The translations under genes were made by a program, and so were the position numbers. 41,043 nucleotides of DNA, from contig CALHCB010000127.1 in NCBI GenBank assembly GCA_937930695.1, forward strand, positions 1 to 41,043, given 5' to 3'. This stretch comes from an uncultured Acidimicrobiales bacterium (GTDB taxonomy: Bacteria > Actinomycetota > Acidimicrobiia > Acidimicrobiales > SZUA-35). A model generated the notes under the pieces. It was not told the origin of the DNA, did not search any database, and worked only from the letters and a program-made list of their open reading frames with translations. Below are positions 15,482 through 22,328 of this stretch, piece after piece. How positions within the stretch are numbered: position 1 is the stretch's first letter; each line of letters starts with the position of its first letter.

Positions 15482-16285
15482 CTACTCGCCGACGAAGTTC
15501 GGTGACCGCTTTTCCATGAACGCCTTGACCCCTTCGGCGTAGTCATTGCTCTCCATGCAGGTTCGAATCGCATCGCTGACCGCTTGGCGGTCTCGATCCG
15601 GTTCGGCCCGCAGGTGATCCGCGACTGCAAGCTTGGCCGCTCGCTGGCTGAGCGGGGCCCGCTTGGCCATCGTGGCGGCCTGAGTTCGAACGAACGACTC
15701 GAGGTCAGCCTTTGGAAGAACTCGATTGACCAGACCCATCGAGAAGGCTGCGTCTGCATCAAACCAGTCGGCGGTGAACACCATCTCCTTGGCCATCGCC
15801 GGGCCGACAAGATCGACGAGGACGCCGGTGCCTTCGGCCGCGTAGCCAATGCCGAGGCGCGCCGGTGGTAGACCGAATTGTCCATCATCGGCGCAGTAGC
15901 GGATGTCGGCAGACAGGGCGATCGCGAGTCCTCCGCCAATGCAGAAGCCGTGGACCATGGCGATGACCGGTTTGGAGAGCGCAGCAAGAGCGTCGGTTGC
16001 ATTCGCGGTCGCAGATGCGTAGCCATCGCTCTTCCCGGGCCCGCGTTCTTCACTGAACTGGCTGATGTCGGCCCCAGCCACGAACGCCGTCTCGCCCGCC
16101 CCTCGAAGTATGACGACTCGAACGGAAGCATCTGCCTCGAGTTCGGCGCAGAGTCCGGGCACAGCTCGCCACATTTCAACCGTCATCGCGTTGCGACGGG
16201 CTTGATGATCGAAGGTGATCCACCCGATCGAGTCTTCGACCTGAGCGGTCACCATTGGGGTATCTGTTGCCGGTGTGCTTGTCAC
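15482..16285 (-). CDS. crotonase family protein (enoyl-CoA hydratase/isomerase-like), catalytic Glu residues missing
   Basis: 267 residues. Crotonase hallmarks are present: the oxyanion-hole segments FVAGADISQF and HGFCIGGGLAIAL, then SADIRYCADDGQFGLPPARLG. The two glutamates that hydrate enoyl-CoA in classical enzymes are absent: the first position reads Ala (GGGLAIAL) and the second Pro (LPPARLG). It may therefore do another crotonase reaction (isomerase, hydrolase, decarboxylase) rather than hydration. The GTG at 16285 is preferred because TACTGT (16292-16297) lies 6 nt before it; ATG 16255 is the alternative. It ends 24 bp from the convergent synthetase gene. Confidence 0.88.
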   Translation of the reverse strand: MTSTPATDTPMVTAQVEDSIGWITFDHQARRNAMTVEMWRAVPGLCAELEADASVRVVILRGAGETAFVAGADISQFSEERGPGKSDGYASATANATDALAALSKPVIAMVHGFCIGGGLAIALSADIRYCADDGQFGLPPARLGIGYAAEGTGVLVDLVGPAMAKEMVFTADWFDADAAFSMGLVNRVLPKADLESFVRTQAATMAKRAPLSQRAAKLAVADHLRAEPDRDRQAVSDAIRTCMESNDYAEGVKAFMEKRSPNFVGE

Positions 16286-16291
16286 AGTTCG

Positions 16292-16297
16292 ACAGTA
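16292..16297 (-). promoter_or_regulatory. -10 element TACTGT, leaderless-type
   Basis: Minus-strand TACTGT ends 6 nt before GTG 16285 and favours that start for the crotonase gene. Confidence 0.45.
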
Positions 16298-16347
16298 GCT
16301 GTGGTCGGCTCAGAGAAGCGATTGCGGTCCTCAGCGGAGTGGTGACG

Positions 16348-17550
16348 TCATCGAGCCCGGAGTTTCGTGCTGAGAAGAGCCGCTCCGCTGCCGGCCACGA
16401 CCAGCATCGCTCCGCCCGTGAGCCAAAAGACTCGGTACCCGAAGTGTTCGATGATCTGGCCACCCAGGATCGGACCCGTCCCCGATCCGATGAAGACGCC
16501 CGTCTGGCTGATTCCCGTTGCTGCCGCGGGCGCTGACGGATTGTTCCGAAGAACCGACAGATTGATGAGACCTGGCCAGGCCCATCCACAGCCGAAGGCG
16601 AGGAGAGGACCGATGAGGTAGGTCGCCGGGCGATGGAACGACAAAAGTAGGAATCCGAGAGATCCCAAGTACATCAAGGTTGAGGCCCGCCGGATGGGGC
16701 GGATCCGCCCGATATCCGCCAATCGTCCGTGGAGGAGCCGGGATGACACACCGACCGCCGATCCAACCGCGAGCAGAATTCCGCTGAGACCCGATTCAAT
16801 ACCTGCGTCTTCTGCCCCGACGACCAAGAAGCCAGCCAGTGAAACTACGGCGCTTGCGGCGAAGGTTCCGACCACCGCGAAGAGCAGTAGCAATGACATT
16901 GGGAGATCGGGAACGCCGCCAGTCGACTTTGAGGGTGCACCTGGTCCTCGCCCGCGAGGGGCCAAGAAGCCTGCGCCGATGGCGAGCCCTGATCCGATCA
17001 GATACGCCCACCGCCAGCCGACTGTTTCAGCGACCGACGGCACCATCGCCCCACCGAGCAACGTGGCGAGCGGCATTCCGGACTGTTTGACAGCAATTGC
17101 CAGACCCATTCTGGCAGGGTCGAGACGTTCCGCGATGATCAAGTTGGCCGCAGGTTGATTCAGCGCATTGCCAACTCCGGCTACTGCCAAGGCAACGGTC
17201 AGGCCGGCGGGGTTGTCGACGAAGAGGCCGATGACCAACATCGACAGTGTCGTGAACACGAGTCCGACTCGCAGGGCTGCCGATCCTCCTAAGGCTTCAG
17301 CCAAGCGACCAAGAACGGCGGAACCCGCAGCGGCCGAAGCGAAGTAGCAGCCGATAGCGAAACCGAGAGCTCCCTCTCCCAGCCCCAGCGCCACACCGAG
17401 CTGTACCCCAATGGCGCCGGTGAGAAACGCAGGAAAGATGCTCGACATTGCGCCGCCGACTGCAGCCGCTGTCGCCCGCCGTTCGCCCGGAGCACTTCCA
17501 CTTCGTGGCGAGTCTTCCCCATCGGTGACGACTGCGTTGCGCTCAACCAC
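16348..17550 (-). CDS. MFS transporter
   Basis: 400 residues with about twelve hydrophobic segments, and cytoplasmic charged loops such as GRLAEALGG (after TM2) and the longer central loop APRGRGPGAPSKSTGG near residue 200. These features fit a 12-TM major facilitator protein of the inner membrane with two six-helix halves. The mid-length, Gly/Ala-rich helices resemble drug or metabolite exporters of the CynX/NimT or YcaD type; the substrate is unknown. The N-terminal ~30 residues are hydrophilic. GTG start at 17550, preceded by TAGGCT six bases upstream, which forms half of a bidirectional promoter with the GDPD gene. Confidence 0.9.
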   Translation of the reverse strand: MVERNAVVTDGEDSPRSGSAPGERRATAAAVGGAMSSIFPAFLTGAIGVQLGVALGLGEGALGFAIGCYFASAAAGSAVLGRLAEALGGSAALRVGLVFTTLSMLVIGLFVDNPAGLTVALAVAGVGNALNQPAANLIIAERLDPARMGLAIAVKQSGMPLATLLGGAMVPSVAETVGWRWAYLIGSGLAIGAGFLAPRGRGPGAPSKSTGGVPDLPMSLLLLFAVVGTFAASAVVSLAGFLVVGAEDAGIESGLSGILLAVGSAVGVSSRLLHGRLADIGRIRPIRRASTLMYLGSLGFLLLSFHRPATYLIGPLLAFGCGWAWPGLINLSVLRNNPSAPAAATGISQTGVFIGSGTGPILGGQIIEHFGYRVFWLTGGAMLVVAGSGAALLSTKLRAR

Positions 17551-17574
17551 AGCCGGAGCCTACGGTCCGGCGTC
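17551..17574. promoter_or_regulatory. symmetric bidirectional promoter, 24 bp
   Basis: Plus-strand TACGGT (17561-17566) is 8 nt before ATG 17575. Minus-strand TAGGCT (17557-17562) is 6 nt before GTG 17550. The two hexamers share the same T-A base pairs (17561-17562). Arms GCCGGA (17552-17557) and TCCGGC (17566-17571) are inverted about that same centre. Both mRNAs would be leaderless. Confidence 0.6.
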
Positions 17575-18366
17575 ATGAACTGGGCCTACCTCGATGCGTC
17601 GGTGCCGATTGCGTTCGCCCACCGTGGAGGCAACACCGCAGCGCCAGAAAACACGATGGCAGCGTTCGGTCATGCAATTGGACTTGGGTATCGCTACATC
17701 GAAACTGATGTCCATCGGACCGCCGATGGGAAGTTGGTTGCGGCGCACGACTCTGGGCTCGAGCGTGTCGCACAAGAGGGAAGCGCCCGCGGCAGCAAGA
17801 TCTCGGACCTGACGTGGCCCGAGCTACGGGCTGTAGATCTGGGCGATGGTCACGGAATTCCGCTTTTTGACGAAGTACTTGAGGCTTTCCCGACGACTCG
17901 ATTCAACGTCGAGCCGAAGGCAGATGATGCCGTCGATCTGTTGTCACAAGCCATCCGCGAGCACAAGGCGATCGATCGCGTCTGCGTCGGCTCGTTCGAT
18001 GATCGTCGGATCAGCCGAATGCGCAGGAGTCTGGGGCCTCGCCTCTGCACCTCGGCCGGACCGGCGGCGGCCGCACGCATCTATTTGGGGCTCCGTTTGG
18101 GACGTCGTTGGACCGGCGGGCACGGGTGCCTGCAGATCCCGTCGAAACTGGGTCCGATCGGTATCGACAGGCGCTTCGTCGATGGTGCCCATGACGTCGG
18201 ACTCCAGATACACGTCTGGACCATCAATGAGGAGGCGGAGATGCACGAGCTCCTCGACCTCGGAGTCGATGCGATCATGACCGACAATACTGAACTACTC
18301 CGATCAGTTCTGATCGGGCGAGGCCAATGGACTGGCCACGAGGCTGAGGAGCACGGCAATGACTGA
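17575..18366 (+). CDS. glycerophosphodiester phosphodiesterase
   Basis: 263 residues, no signal peptide, so probably cytoplasmic. GDPD active-site residues are complete: H16-R17 in AHRGG, E25-N26 in APENT, E43 and D45 in ETDVH, H58 in AAHD, and E113/K115 in NVEPK. The C-terminal HVWTINEEAEMHELLDLGVDAIMTD motif closes the TIM barrel. It hydrolyses glycerophosphodiesters to glycerol-3-phosphate and an alcohol. It overlaps the next gene by 8 bp, implying coupled translation. Confidence 0.95.
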   Translation: MNWAYLDASVPIAFAHRGGNTAAPENTMAAFGHAIGLGYRYIETDVHRTADGKLVAAHDSGLERVAQEGSARGSKISDLTWPELRAVDLGDGHGIPLFDEVLEAFPTTRFNVEPKADDAVDLLSQAIREHKAIDRVCVGSFDDRRISRMRRSLGPRLCTSAGPAAAARIYLGLRLGRRWTGGHGCLQIPSKLGPIGIDRRFVDGAHDVGLQIHVWTINEEAEMHELLDLGVDAIMTDNTELLRSVLIGRGQWTGHEAEEHGND

Positions 18367-19957
18367 TCAACCCGTTCGCGTGGAAGACGCTCGATTGTCG
18401 ATTCGAGGCATGGTTTGCACCGTCGATCACCTGGCGTCGGTCGCCGGGGTTCGGATACTGAGTGCGGGGGGAAACGCCGCCGACGCAGCCATCGCTGCCT
18501 CTGCAGCATTGGCGGTCACGACCCAGCACATGTGCGGTATGGGCGGAGACTTGTGGGCACTCGTTCATGGAGCGGAACAACAACGTTCTGGAACACCTCT
18601 GACCCTCAATGCTTCTGGTCGGGCGGGATCAGGTGCCGACGCTGGCGAGCTGCGAGCCGAGGGCTTCTCTTCGATGCCGTTCAAGAAGGACATCAGAAGC
18701 GTTCCGGTACCCGGTTGCGTCGATGGTTGGCTCGCCCTGCACGATCGCTGCGGTTCACTCGAGCTCAGCGAGATCCTTGCGCCGGCGATCGAACTGGCTG
18801 CTGATGGATTTCCCGCCTCGCCCCTTCTCGTTGGTGCCCTACGGAACATCATGGATGTCGAGGGAAACGATGACTACTTCCCCGACGGTTCACCGGTCGG
18901 CATCGGACAGAAGATGACTCGACCCGGCATCGCTCGCTCACTTGTTGCCATCGCCGAGACAGGGAGGAACGGTTGGTACGGCGGGGAGTTCGGCGCAGGT
19001 TTGATGGCGCTCGCTCCTGGGCTGTTCACATCCGATGATTTGGCTCGATCCCAGGCCGACTGGGTCGAGCCAACAGTGGTCGATGTTTGGGGGCACAGGC
19101 TCTGGACCGTGCCACCGAATTCCCAGGGGTATCTCACGTTGGCTGGTGCGGTGATCGCCCAGGGCCTCGACCTGCCGGACGACCCGAATGATCCATTGTG
19201 GGCCCACTACCTTGTCGAGGCTTCGAAACAGGCTGCGTTCGATCGACCGTCGTCCCTGTTCGAGGGCGCCGACGGAATGAGCCTCGTGAGCGAGGAACGC
19301 CTCGCTCCCCGGCGAGCCGCCATTTCCTCAGGTGCTGCGACCGCGGTACGGCCACCTACGGCAGGAGGCGGAACGATCTATCTATGCGTCGTTGACGGAA
19401 ACGGAATGGGAGTCAGCCTGATGCAGAGCAACGCGTCAGGTTTCGGCGCCCACATTGGCGTTCCCGAGGTTGGCGTGTTCCTCCACAACCGGGGCTTGGG
19501 ATTCTCGCTGGAAGAAGGTCACCCGGCCGAGTTGGCGCCAGGTCGACGTCCTCCCAGCACATTGTCACCAGCGCTCATCACGAACACCGACGGCAGCTTG
19601 CGAACAGTCCTCGGCACAATGGGCGGCGACGGACAGCCTCAGGTTGTTCTGCAGATGGCTGCTCGGCTGTTGCAGGCGAAACAACGCCCTGGTCGAGTGA
19701 TGACCGATGCCCGCTTCACCCTGGACGTGCCTGACCCTCTCGGCTTTGACACCTGGGTCAAGTCCGATGAGATCTCCGTCGCTGTGGAGTCTGGCAACAG
19801 CTGGGCAGATGGTCTCGTCGAGCGAGGGCACGTTGTCGAGGATCGACGATGGGGCGACGGCTTGTTCGGCCATGCACACCTGATCGATGTGCGATCTGAT
19901 CATGTCGCCGGCGTGGCCGATCCTCGGGCCAGAATCGGCGCAGCAATCGGGTTGTGA
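18359..19957 (+). CDS. gamma-glutamyltransferase family protein
   Basis: 532 residues, cytoplasmic-looking (no signal peptide, unusual for GGT proteins that act outside the cell). GGT features: the N-terminal GMVCTVDHLASVAGVRILSAGGNAADAAIAA segment, TTQHMCGMGGDLWALV, and the expected self-cleavage site before T339 in GGGTIYLCVVD. The oxyanion/substrate motif is present as LGTMGGDGQPQ. Around the nucleophile the canonical TTH is replaced by TIY, so peptidase specificity may differ from true glutathione GGT. GAGGAG seven bases before the ATG supports the start. It is second in an operon with the phosphodiesterase gene. Confidence 0.9.
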   Translation: MTDQPVRVEDARLSIRGMVCTVDHLASVAGVRILSAGGNAADAAIAASAALAVTTQHMCGMGGDLWALVHGAEQQRSGTPLTLNASGRAGSGADAGELRAEGFSSMPFKKDIRSVPVPGCVDGWLALHDRCGSLELSEILAPAIELAADGFPASPLLVGALRNIMDVEGNDDYFPDGSPVGIGQKMTRPGIARSLVAIAETGRNGWYGGEFGAGLMALAPGLFTSDDLARSQADWVEPTVVDVWGHRLWTVPPNSQGYLTLAGAVIAQGLDLPDDPNDPLWAHYLVEASKQAAFDRPSSLFEGADGMSLVSEERLAPRRAAISSGAATAVRPPTAGGGTIYLCVVDGNGMGVSLMQSNASGFGAHIGVPEVGVFLHNRGLGFSLEEGHPAELAPGRRPPSTLSPALITNTDGSLRTVLGTMGGDGQPQVVLQMAARLLQAKQRPGRVMTDARFTLDVPDPLGFDTWVKSDEISVAVESGNSWADGLVERGHVVEDRRWGDGLFGHAHLIDVRSDHVAGVADPRARIGAAIGL

Positions 19958-19993
19958 GGCCCTACGACGATGTGTTGGCACGGGGTGGCGCTT

Positions 19994-20022
19994 ACCCGCT
20001 GCTGACAAGGTCAACAGCGGGT
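19994..20022. terminator. bidirectional terminator-like hairpin
   Basis: ACCCGCTG (19994-20001) pairs with CAGCGGGT (20015-20022); after a C/A mismatch the stem continues with TGAC/GTCA around an AAG loop. There is no T-run. It lies between two converging genes and includes the first base of the crotonase stop codon. Confidence 0.65.
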
Positions 20023-20852
20023 TAGCTGGGATCAGCGAAGTTTGGCTCGCGCTTGTCGAACCACGCCTTGACGGCCTCTGCCTGATTGGTCGAGCCGATG
20101 AGCCGGCCGATTTCGTCTCGTTCTGCTGCAAATCCATCAGCGACGGAGATCTTTGGTGCATCGTTGAACAGCCGCTTGGCGGCCCGAACGGCATGAGGCG
20201 ACTTGCCGGCAATCTCGTGGGCAATGGCCATCGCTCGACCCAATGGGTCCTCATCGAGGTAGGTCGCAAGACCGAGAGCGACAGCTTCCTCTGCCTCAAC
20301 CATTCGGCCGGTGAAGGTCAGCTCTTTGGCGACGTCGAGTCCGACAAGATTCACCAGCGCTTGTGTGCCGGTCATGTCGGGAATCAGCCCCCAGCGGATC
20401 TCCAGGACGGACATCTTTGTCCCCGGGGCGATGGTTCGGATATCGGCTCCGAGCGCGAGTTGGATACCGCCGCCGAGGGCGTGTCCTCGCAGGGCTGCGA
20501 TGACGGGCACAGGCATCTCGGTCCATCCATAAACGGCTTGTTGTCCGAGATGAGTGATGCGCCCCTCGTTTTTGTCGAGTGCAGACAGCGTTTCTGCTGA
20601 CGCCGTGTCCTGCGATTTGGCCTTTGGTCGATCGGCCATGCCCTGGAAGCTCGAGAAGTCGAGTCCGGCGCAGAACGACTCACCTTCGCCGGACAGCACC
20701 ACGCATCGGAGCGAGGGATCTTCGGCGAGGTTGGCCGAGGTCTCGACAAGGGCATCGAACATTGCCGGGTCGAGCGCATTGCGCTTGTCGGGGCGGTTCA
20801 GTCGCACATCGGCGACTCCGTTGTCGATGGAGACAGTGATTCGATCGCTCAT
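20022..20852 (-). CDS. crotonase family protein, dienoyl-CoA isomerase-like
   Basis: 276 residues. The oxyanion-hole segments CAGLDFSSFQG and GHALGGGIQLALGADIR are standard. In SVLEIRWGLIPDMTGTQ an acidic pair E...D is separated by eight residues, like the Glu and Asp that work together in delta3,5-delta2,4-dienoyl-CoA isomerase. The third acidic position of that enzyme is Gln here (GGGIQ). So isomerisation of unsaturated acyl-CoA is more likely than hydration, but the assignment is by motif only. TAATGT on the minus strand (20859-20864) lies 6 nt before the ATG. Confidence 0.9.
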   Translation of the reverse strand: MSDRITVSIDNGVADVRLNRPDKRNALDPAMFDALVETSANLAEDPSLRCVVLSGEGESFCAGLDFSSFQGMADRPKAKSQDTASAETLSALDKNEGRITHLGQQAVYGWTEMPVPVIAALRGHALGGGIQLALGADIRTIAPGTKMSVLEIRWGLIPDMTGTQALVNLVGLDVAKELTFTGRMVEAEEAVALGLATYLDEDPLGRAMAIAHEIAGKSPHAVRAAKRLFNDAPKISVADGFAAERDEIGRLIGSTNQAEAVKAWFDKREPNFADPS

Positions 20853-20858
20853 GGATCG

Positions 20859-20864
20859 ACATTA
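20859..20864 (-). promoter_or_regulatory. -10 element TAATGT, leaderless-type
   Basis: Minus-strand TAATGT ends 6 nt before ATG 20852 of the crotonase gene. It overlaps the 3' end of the upstream DUF5522 gene, so the two genes are probably transcribed separately or partly together. Confidence 0.5.
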
Positions 20865-21089
20865 CGTCACATACGGACAGTGCCGACAACCTCGCTGGCA
20901 GCAATCGCGGGCTGCGAGCCTGGTCGCCGTCATCACGAAAAGGCCGGTCGTCGGATCGATATAGCCTTGCTGTCCTGTTGAGCAGGCCTGATCGTGGGAT
21001 GCCAGGCAGGCGGAGTAGCTCGGATCATCTGGACTGAATCGATCAGGATGTGGGGCATCTCGCCAACCGGGTCGCAGGGCGTCAGGCAC
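20862..21089 (-). CDS. DUF5522 family small cysteine protein
   Basis: 75 residues. The C-terminus is the DUF5522 signature: GYIDPTTGLFVMTATRLAAR followed by CCQRGCRHCPY, with C63, C64, C68 and C71 forming a probable metal- or redox-active cluster. The preceding HPDRFSPDDPSYSACLASHDQA also fits the family. Function is unknown. The frame is open to 21194; the GTG at 21089 is preferred because TACCTT (21096-21101, minus strand) lies 6 nt before it. An ATG near 21194 cannot be excluded. The gene ends 9 bp before the crotonase start. Confidence 0.8.
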   Translation of the reverse strand: MPDALRPGWRDAPHPDRFSPDDPSYSACLASHDQACSTGQQGYIDPTTGLFVMTATRLAARDCCQRGCRHCPYVT

Positions 21090-21095
21090 ACGTTG

Positions 21096-21101
21096 AAGGT
21101 A
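21096..21101 (-). promoter_or_regulatory. -10 element TACCTT, leaderless-type
   Basis: Minus-strand TACCTT ends 6 nt before GTG 21089 and supports that start for the DUF5522 gene. Confidence 0.45.
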
Positions 21102-21134
21102 TCGGCGAGCATCAAAGTTTCGAGAATCAACCTG

Positions 21135-21164
21135 TTGACAGAGCCAGGAATCGCGGCGTACGTT
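21135..21164 (+). promoter_or_regulatory. consensus promoter of a candidate small RNA
   Basis: TTGACA (21135-21140) matches the sigma-70 -35 consensus in all six bases. An 18-bp spacer leads to TACGTT (21159-21164). Transcription should start near 21171. It is the best-matching -35/-10 pair in the window and is not followed by a convincing gene. Confidence 0.65.
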
Positions 21165-21170
21165 GGTTTC

Positions 21171-21271
21171 AACCGGATGTGTGTCGAGTGTCACAGCTCG
21201 ACCTGCCGGGACAAACGGGGGTTACGTCAGCCGGTGCTCGGAATATTCCGCACACCGGCTGACGATTTTTT
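21171..21271 (+). ncRNA. candidate small RNA, about 100 nt
   Basis: Between a consensus promoter and an intrinsic terminator lies a transcript of roughly 100 nt with no convincing gene. A first hairpin has arms GTCGAG (21183-21188) and CTCGAC (21197-21202) with an 8-nt loop. About 22 nt of mostly unpaired, purine-rich sequence (GGGACAAACGGGGG) follows, then the terminator stem. I do not recognise a known family; it is not SRP RNA, 6S, tmRNA or an obvious 6C motif. An open frame starting ATG at 21177 (MCVECHSSTC) runs through the terminator and is judged accidental. The rest of 21090-21396 holds only promoters. Confidence 0.55.
21225..21271 (+). terminator. intrinsic terminator with nested palindrome
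   Basis: CGTCAGCCGGTG (21225-21236) pairs perfectly over 12 bp with CACCGGCTGACG (21253-21264). The interior holds the self-complementary CGGAATATTCCG (21239-21250). Six T's follow at 21266-21271. The T-run is on the plus strand only, so it terminates rightward transcription. Confidence 0.85.
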
Positions 21272-21384
21272 GGCCTGTCTTGCGGACGACGATGGTTTCT
21301 CCACGTCTCGCCCACAGGTCCCTCACAGAAGATTCCTCGAAATTCACAGGGTTGGTCATCTTCCTTCCCACAGGCGAGTCGTTC

Positions 21385-21390
21385 TAGGTT
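21385..21390 (+). promoter_or_regulatory. -10 element TAGGTT, leaderless-type
   Basis: TAGGTT ends 6 nt before ATG 21397 of the 80-residue gene, so this gene has its own promoter, 114 bp after the small-RNA terminator. Confidence 0.5.
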
Positions 21391-21396
21391 GGCCTC

Positions 21397-21639
21397 ATGG
21401 CCCGCTTCAACGTCACCCTGACCGATCAGTCGACTGAGCCGATCCCCGGCGCCGACGCATACCAACAGGAAGGTCCGCTCACGACGTTTTTCGCTCTGGC
21501 GGAAGGCCGAGAAACGATTGATTCCTGGAGTAGTCGCGTCGCCAGCTACCGCACGGCCGATGTCATCGCCATACGCAGCGACGCCGAACATGGCGTTCTC
21601 GACCTCGAATCCAATGTGACCCAGCTGAGGTCAGCATGA
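21397..21639 (+). CDS. small hypothetical protein coupled to alpha/beta hydrolase
   Basis: 80 residues, no family recognised. The opening MARFNVTLTDQSTEPIPGADAYQQEGPLTTFFAL looks like strands followed by a helix, with a later ASYRTADVIAIRSD strand, so a small mixed alpha/beta domain is likely. There is no membrane segment or cysteine. It ends in ATGA with the next gene (4-bp overlap, 21636-21639), so the two are translationally coupled and may act together. Confidence 0.75.
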   Translation: MARFNVTLTDQSTEPIPGADAYQQEGPLTTFFALAEGRETIDSWSSRVASYRTADVIAIRSDAEHGVLDLESNVTQLRSA

Positions 21640-22313
21640 GCGGCAACCCGGTATTGCTCGTCCACGGATTCACCACGTCAGCTCGTCGGACTTGGCAGGA
21701 GCCCGGTTGGATCGATCTCCTCACCGAAGCCGGACGTGATGTCATTGCCCCTGACCTGCTCGGGCACGGTGATGCCCCAAAGCCACACGATGTCGAGGCC
21801 TACGACGACGTTGAAGGGCTAGTCCTCGCCGACCTGCCGGACGGCACGGTCGATGCGGTCGGCTACTCCGCTGGTGCCCGTATCGTTCTGTCCCTCGCAG
21901 CGGCTCACCCTGACAGGTTCGGGCGAATCGTCGTCGGTGGCATGGGCGGCAGGCTCTTCCAGAAGCGTGAGGGCAATCCGATTCTCGATGCGCTGGAAGG
22001 ACGTGCTGGTGACGATGTTGTCGGCGGTCACTTCAAGTCAATGGCGGAGAGCGATGGAAATGATCCAGCTGCACTGGCAGCGTTCATCCAGCGCAAGCAA
22101 CCCCGGCTCGACGTCGAGGATCTCCAAACGGTCACCAGCCCCGTTCTGGTCATCATCGGCGACCAAGACTTTGCTGGCCCCGGTGAGCCGCTGGCGGAGG
22201 CGCTCCCGAACGGCGAATTGCTGACGTTGAAGGGCATCGACCACTTCGGTTTGCCGAAGGCGTTCGCGTTTGTCGAGAAGGGTCTCGACTTCCTTGGGGC
22301 CGCCCCGTTCTAG
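21636..22313 (+). CDS. alpha/beta hydrolase
   Basis: 225 residues. The fold's active-site elements are complete: oxyanion loop HGF (10-12), nucleophile S78 in GYSAG, acid D178 in GDQDF, and base H203 in GIDHFGLP. A short, nearly lid-less form. Small hydrolases of this type cleave esters, lactones or similar bonds; substrate unknown. It is cotranscribed with the 80-residue gene and ends 15 bp from the convergent nitroreductase. Confidence 0.92.
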   Translation: MSGNPVLLVHGFTTSARRTWQEPGWIDLLTEAGRDVIAPDLLGHGDAPKPHDVEAYDDVEGLVLADLPDGTVDAVGYSAGARIVLSLAAAHPDRFGRIVVGGMGGRLFQKREGNPILDALEGRAGDDVVGGHFKSMAESDGNDPAALAAFIQRKQPRLDVEDLQTVTSPVLVIIGDQDFAGPGEPLAEALPNGELLTLKGIDHFGLPKAFAFVEKGLDFLGAAPF

Positions 22314-22328
22314 GTCCGGCAGCCGACA

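Noticed and set aside
21177..21437. Plus-strand frame opening MCVECHSSTC, like a cysteine leader peptide.
   Set aside because: It has no stop before the terminator, runs through it into the next gene and becomes compositionally random; no sulfur gene lies downstream.
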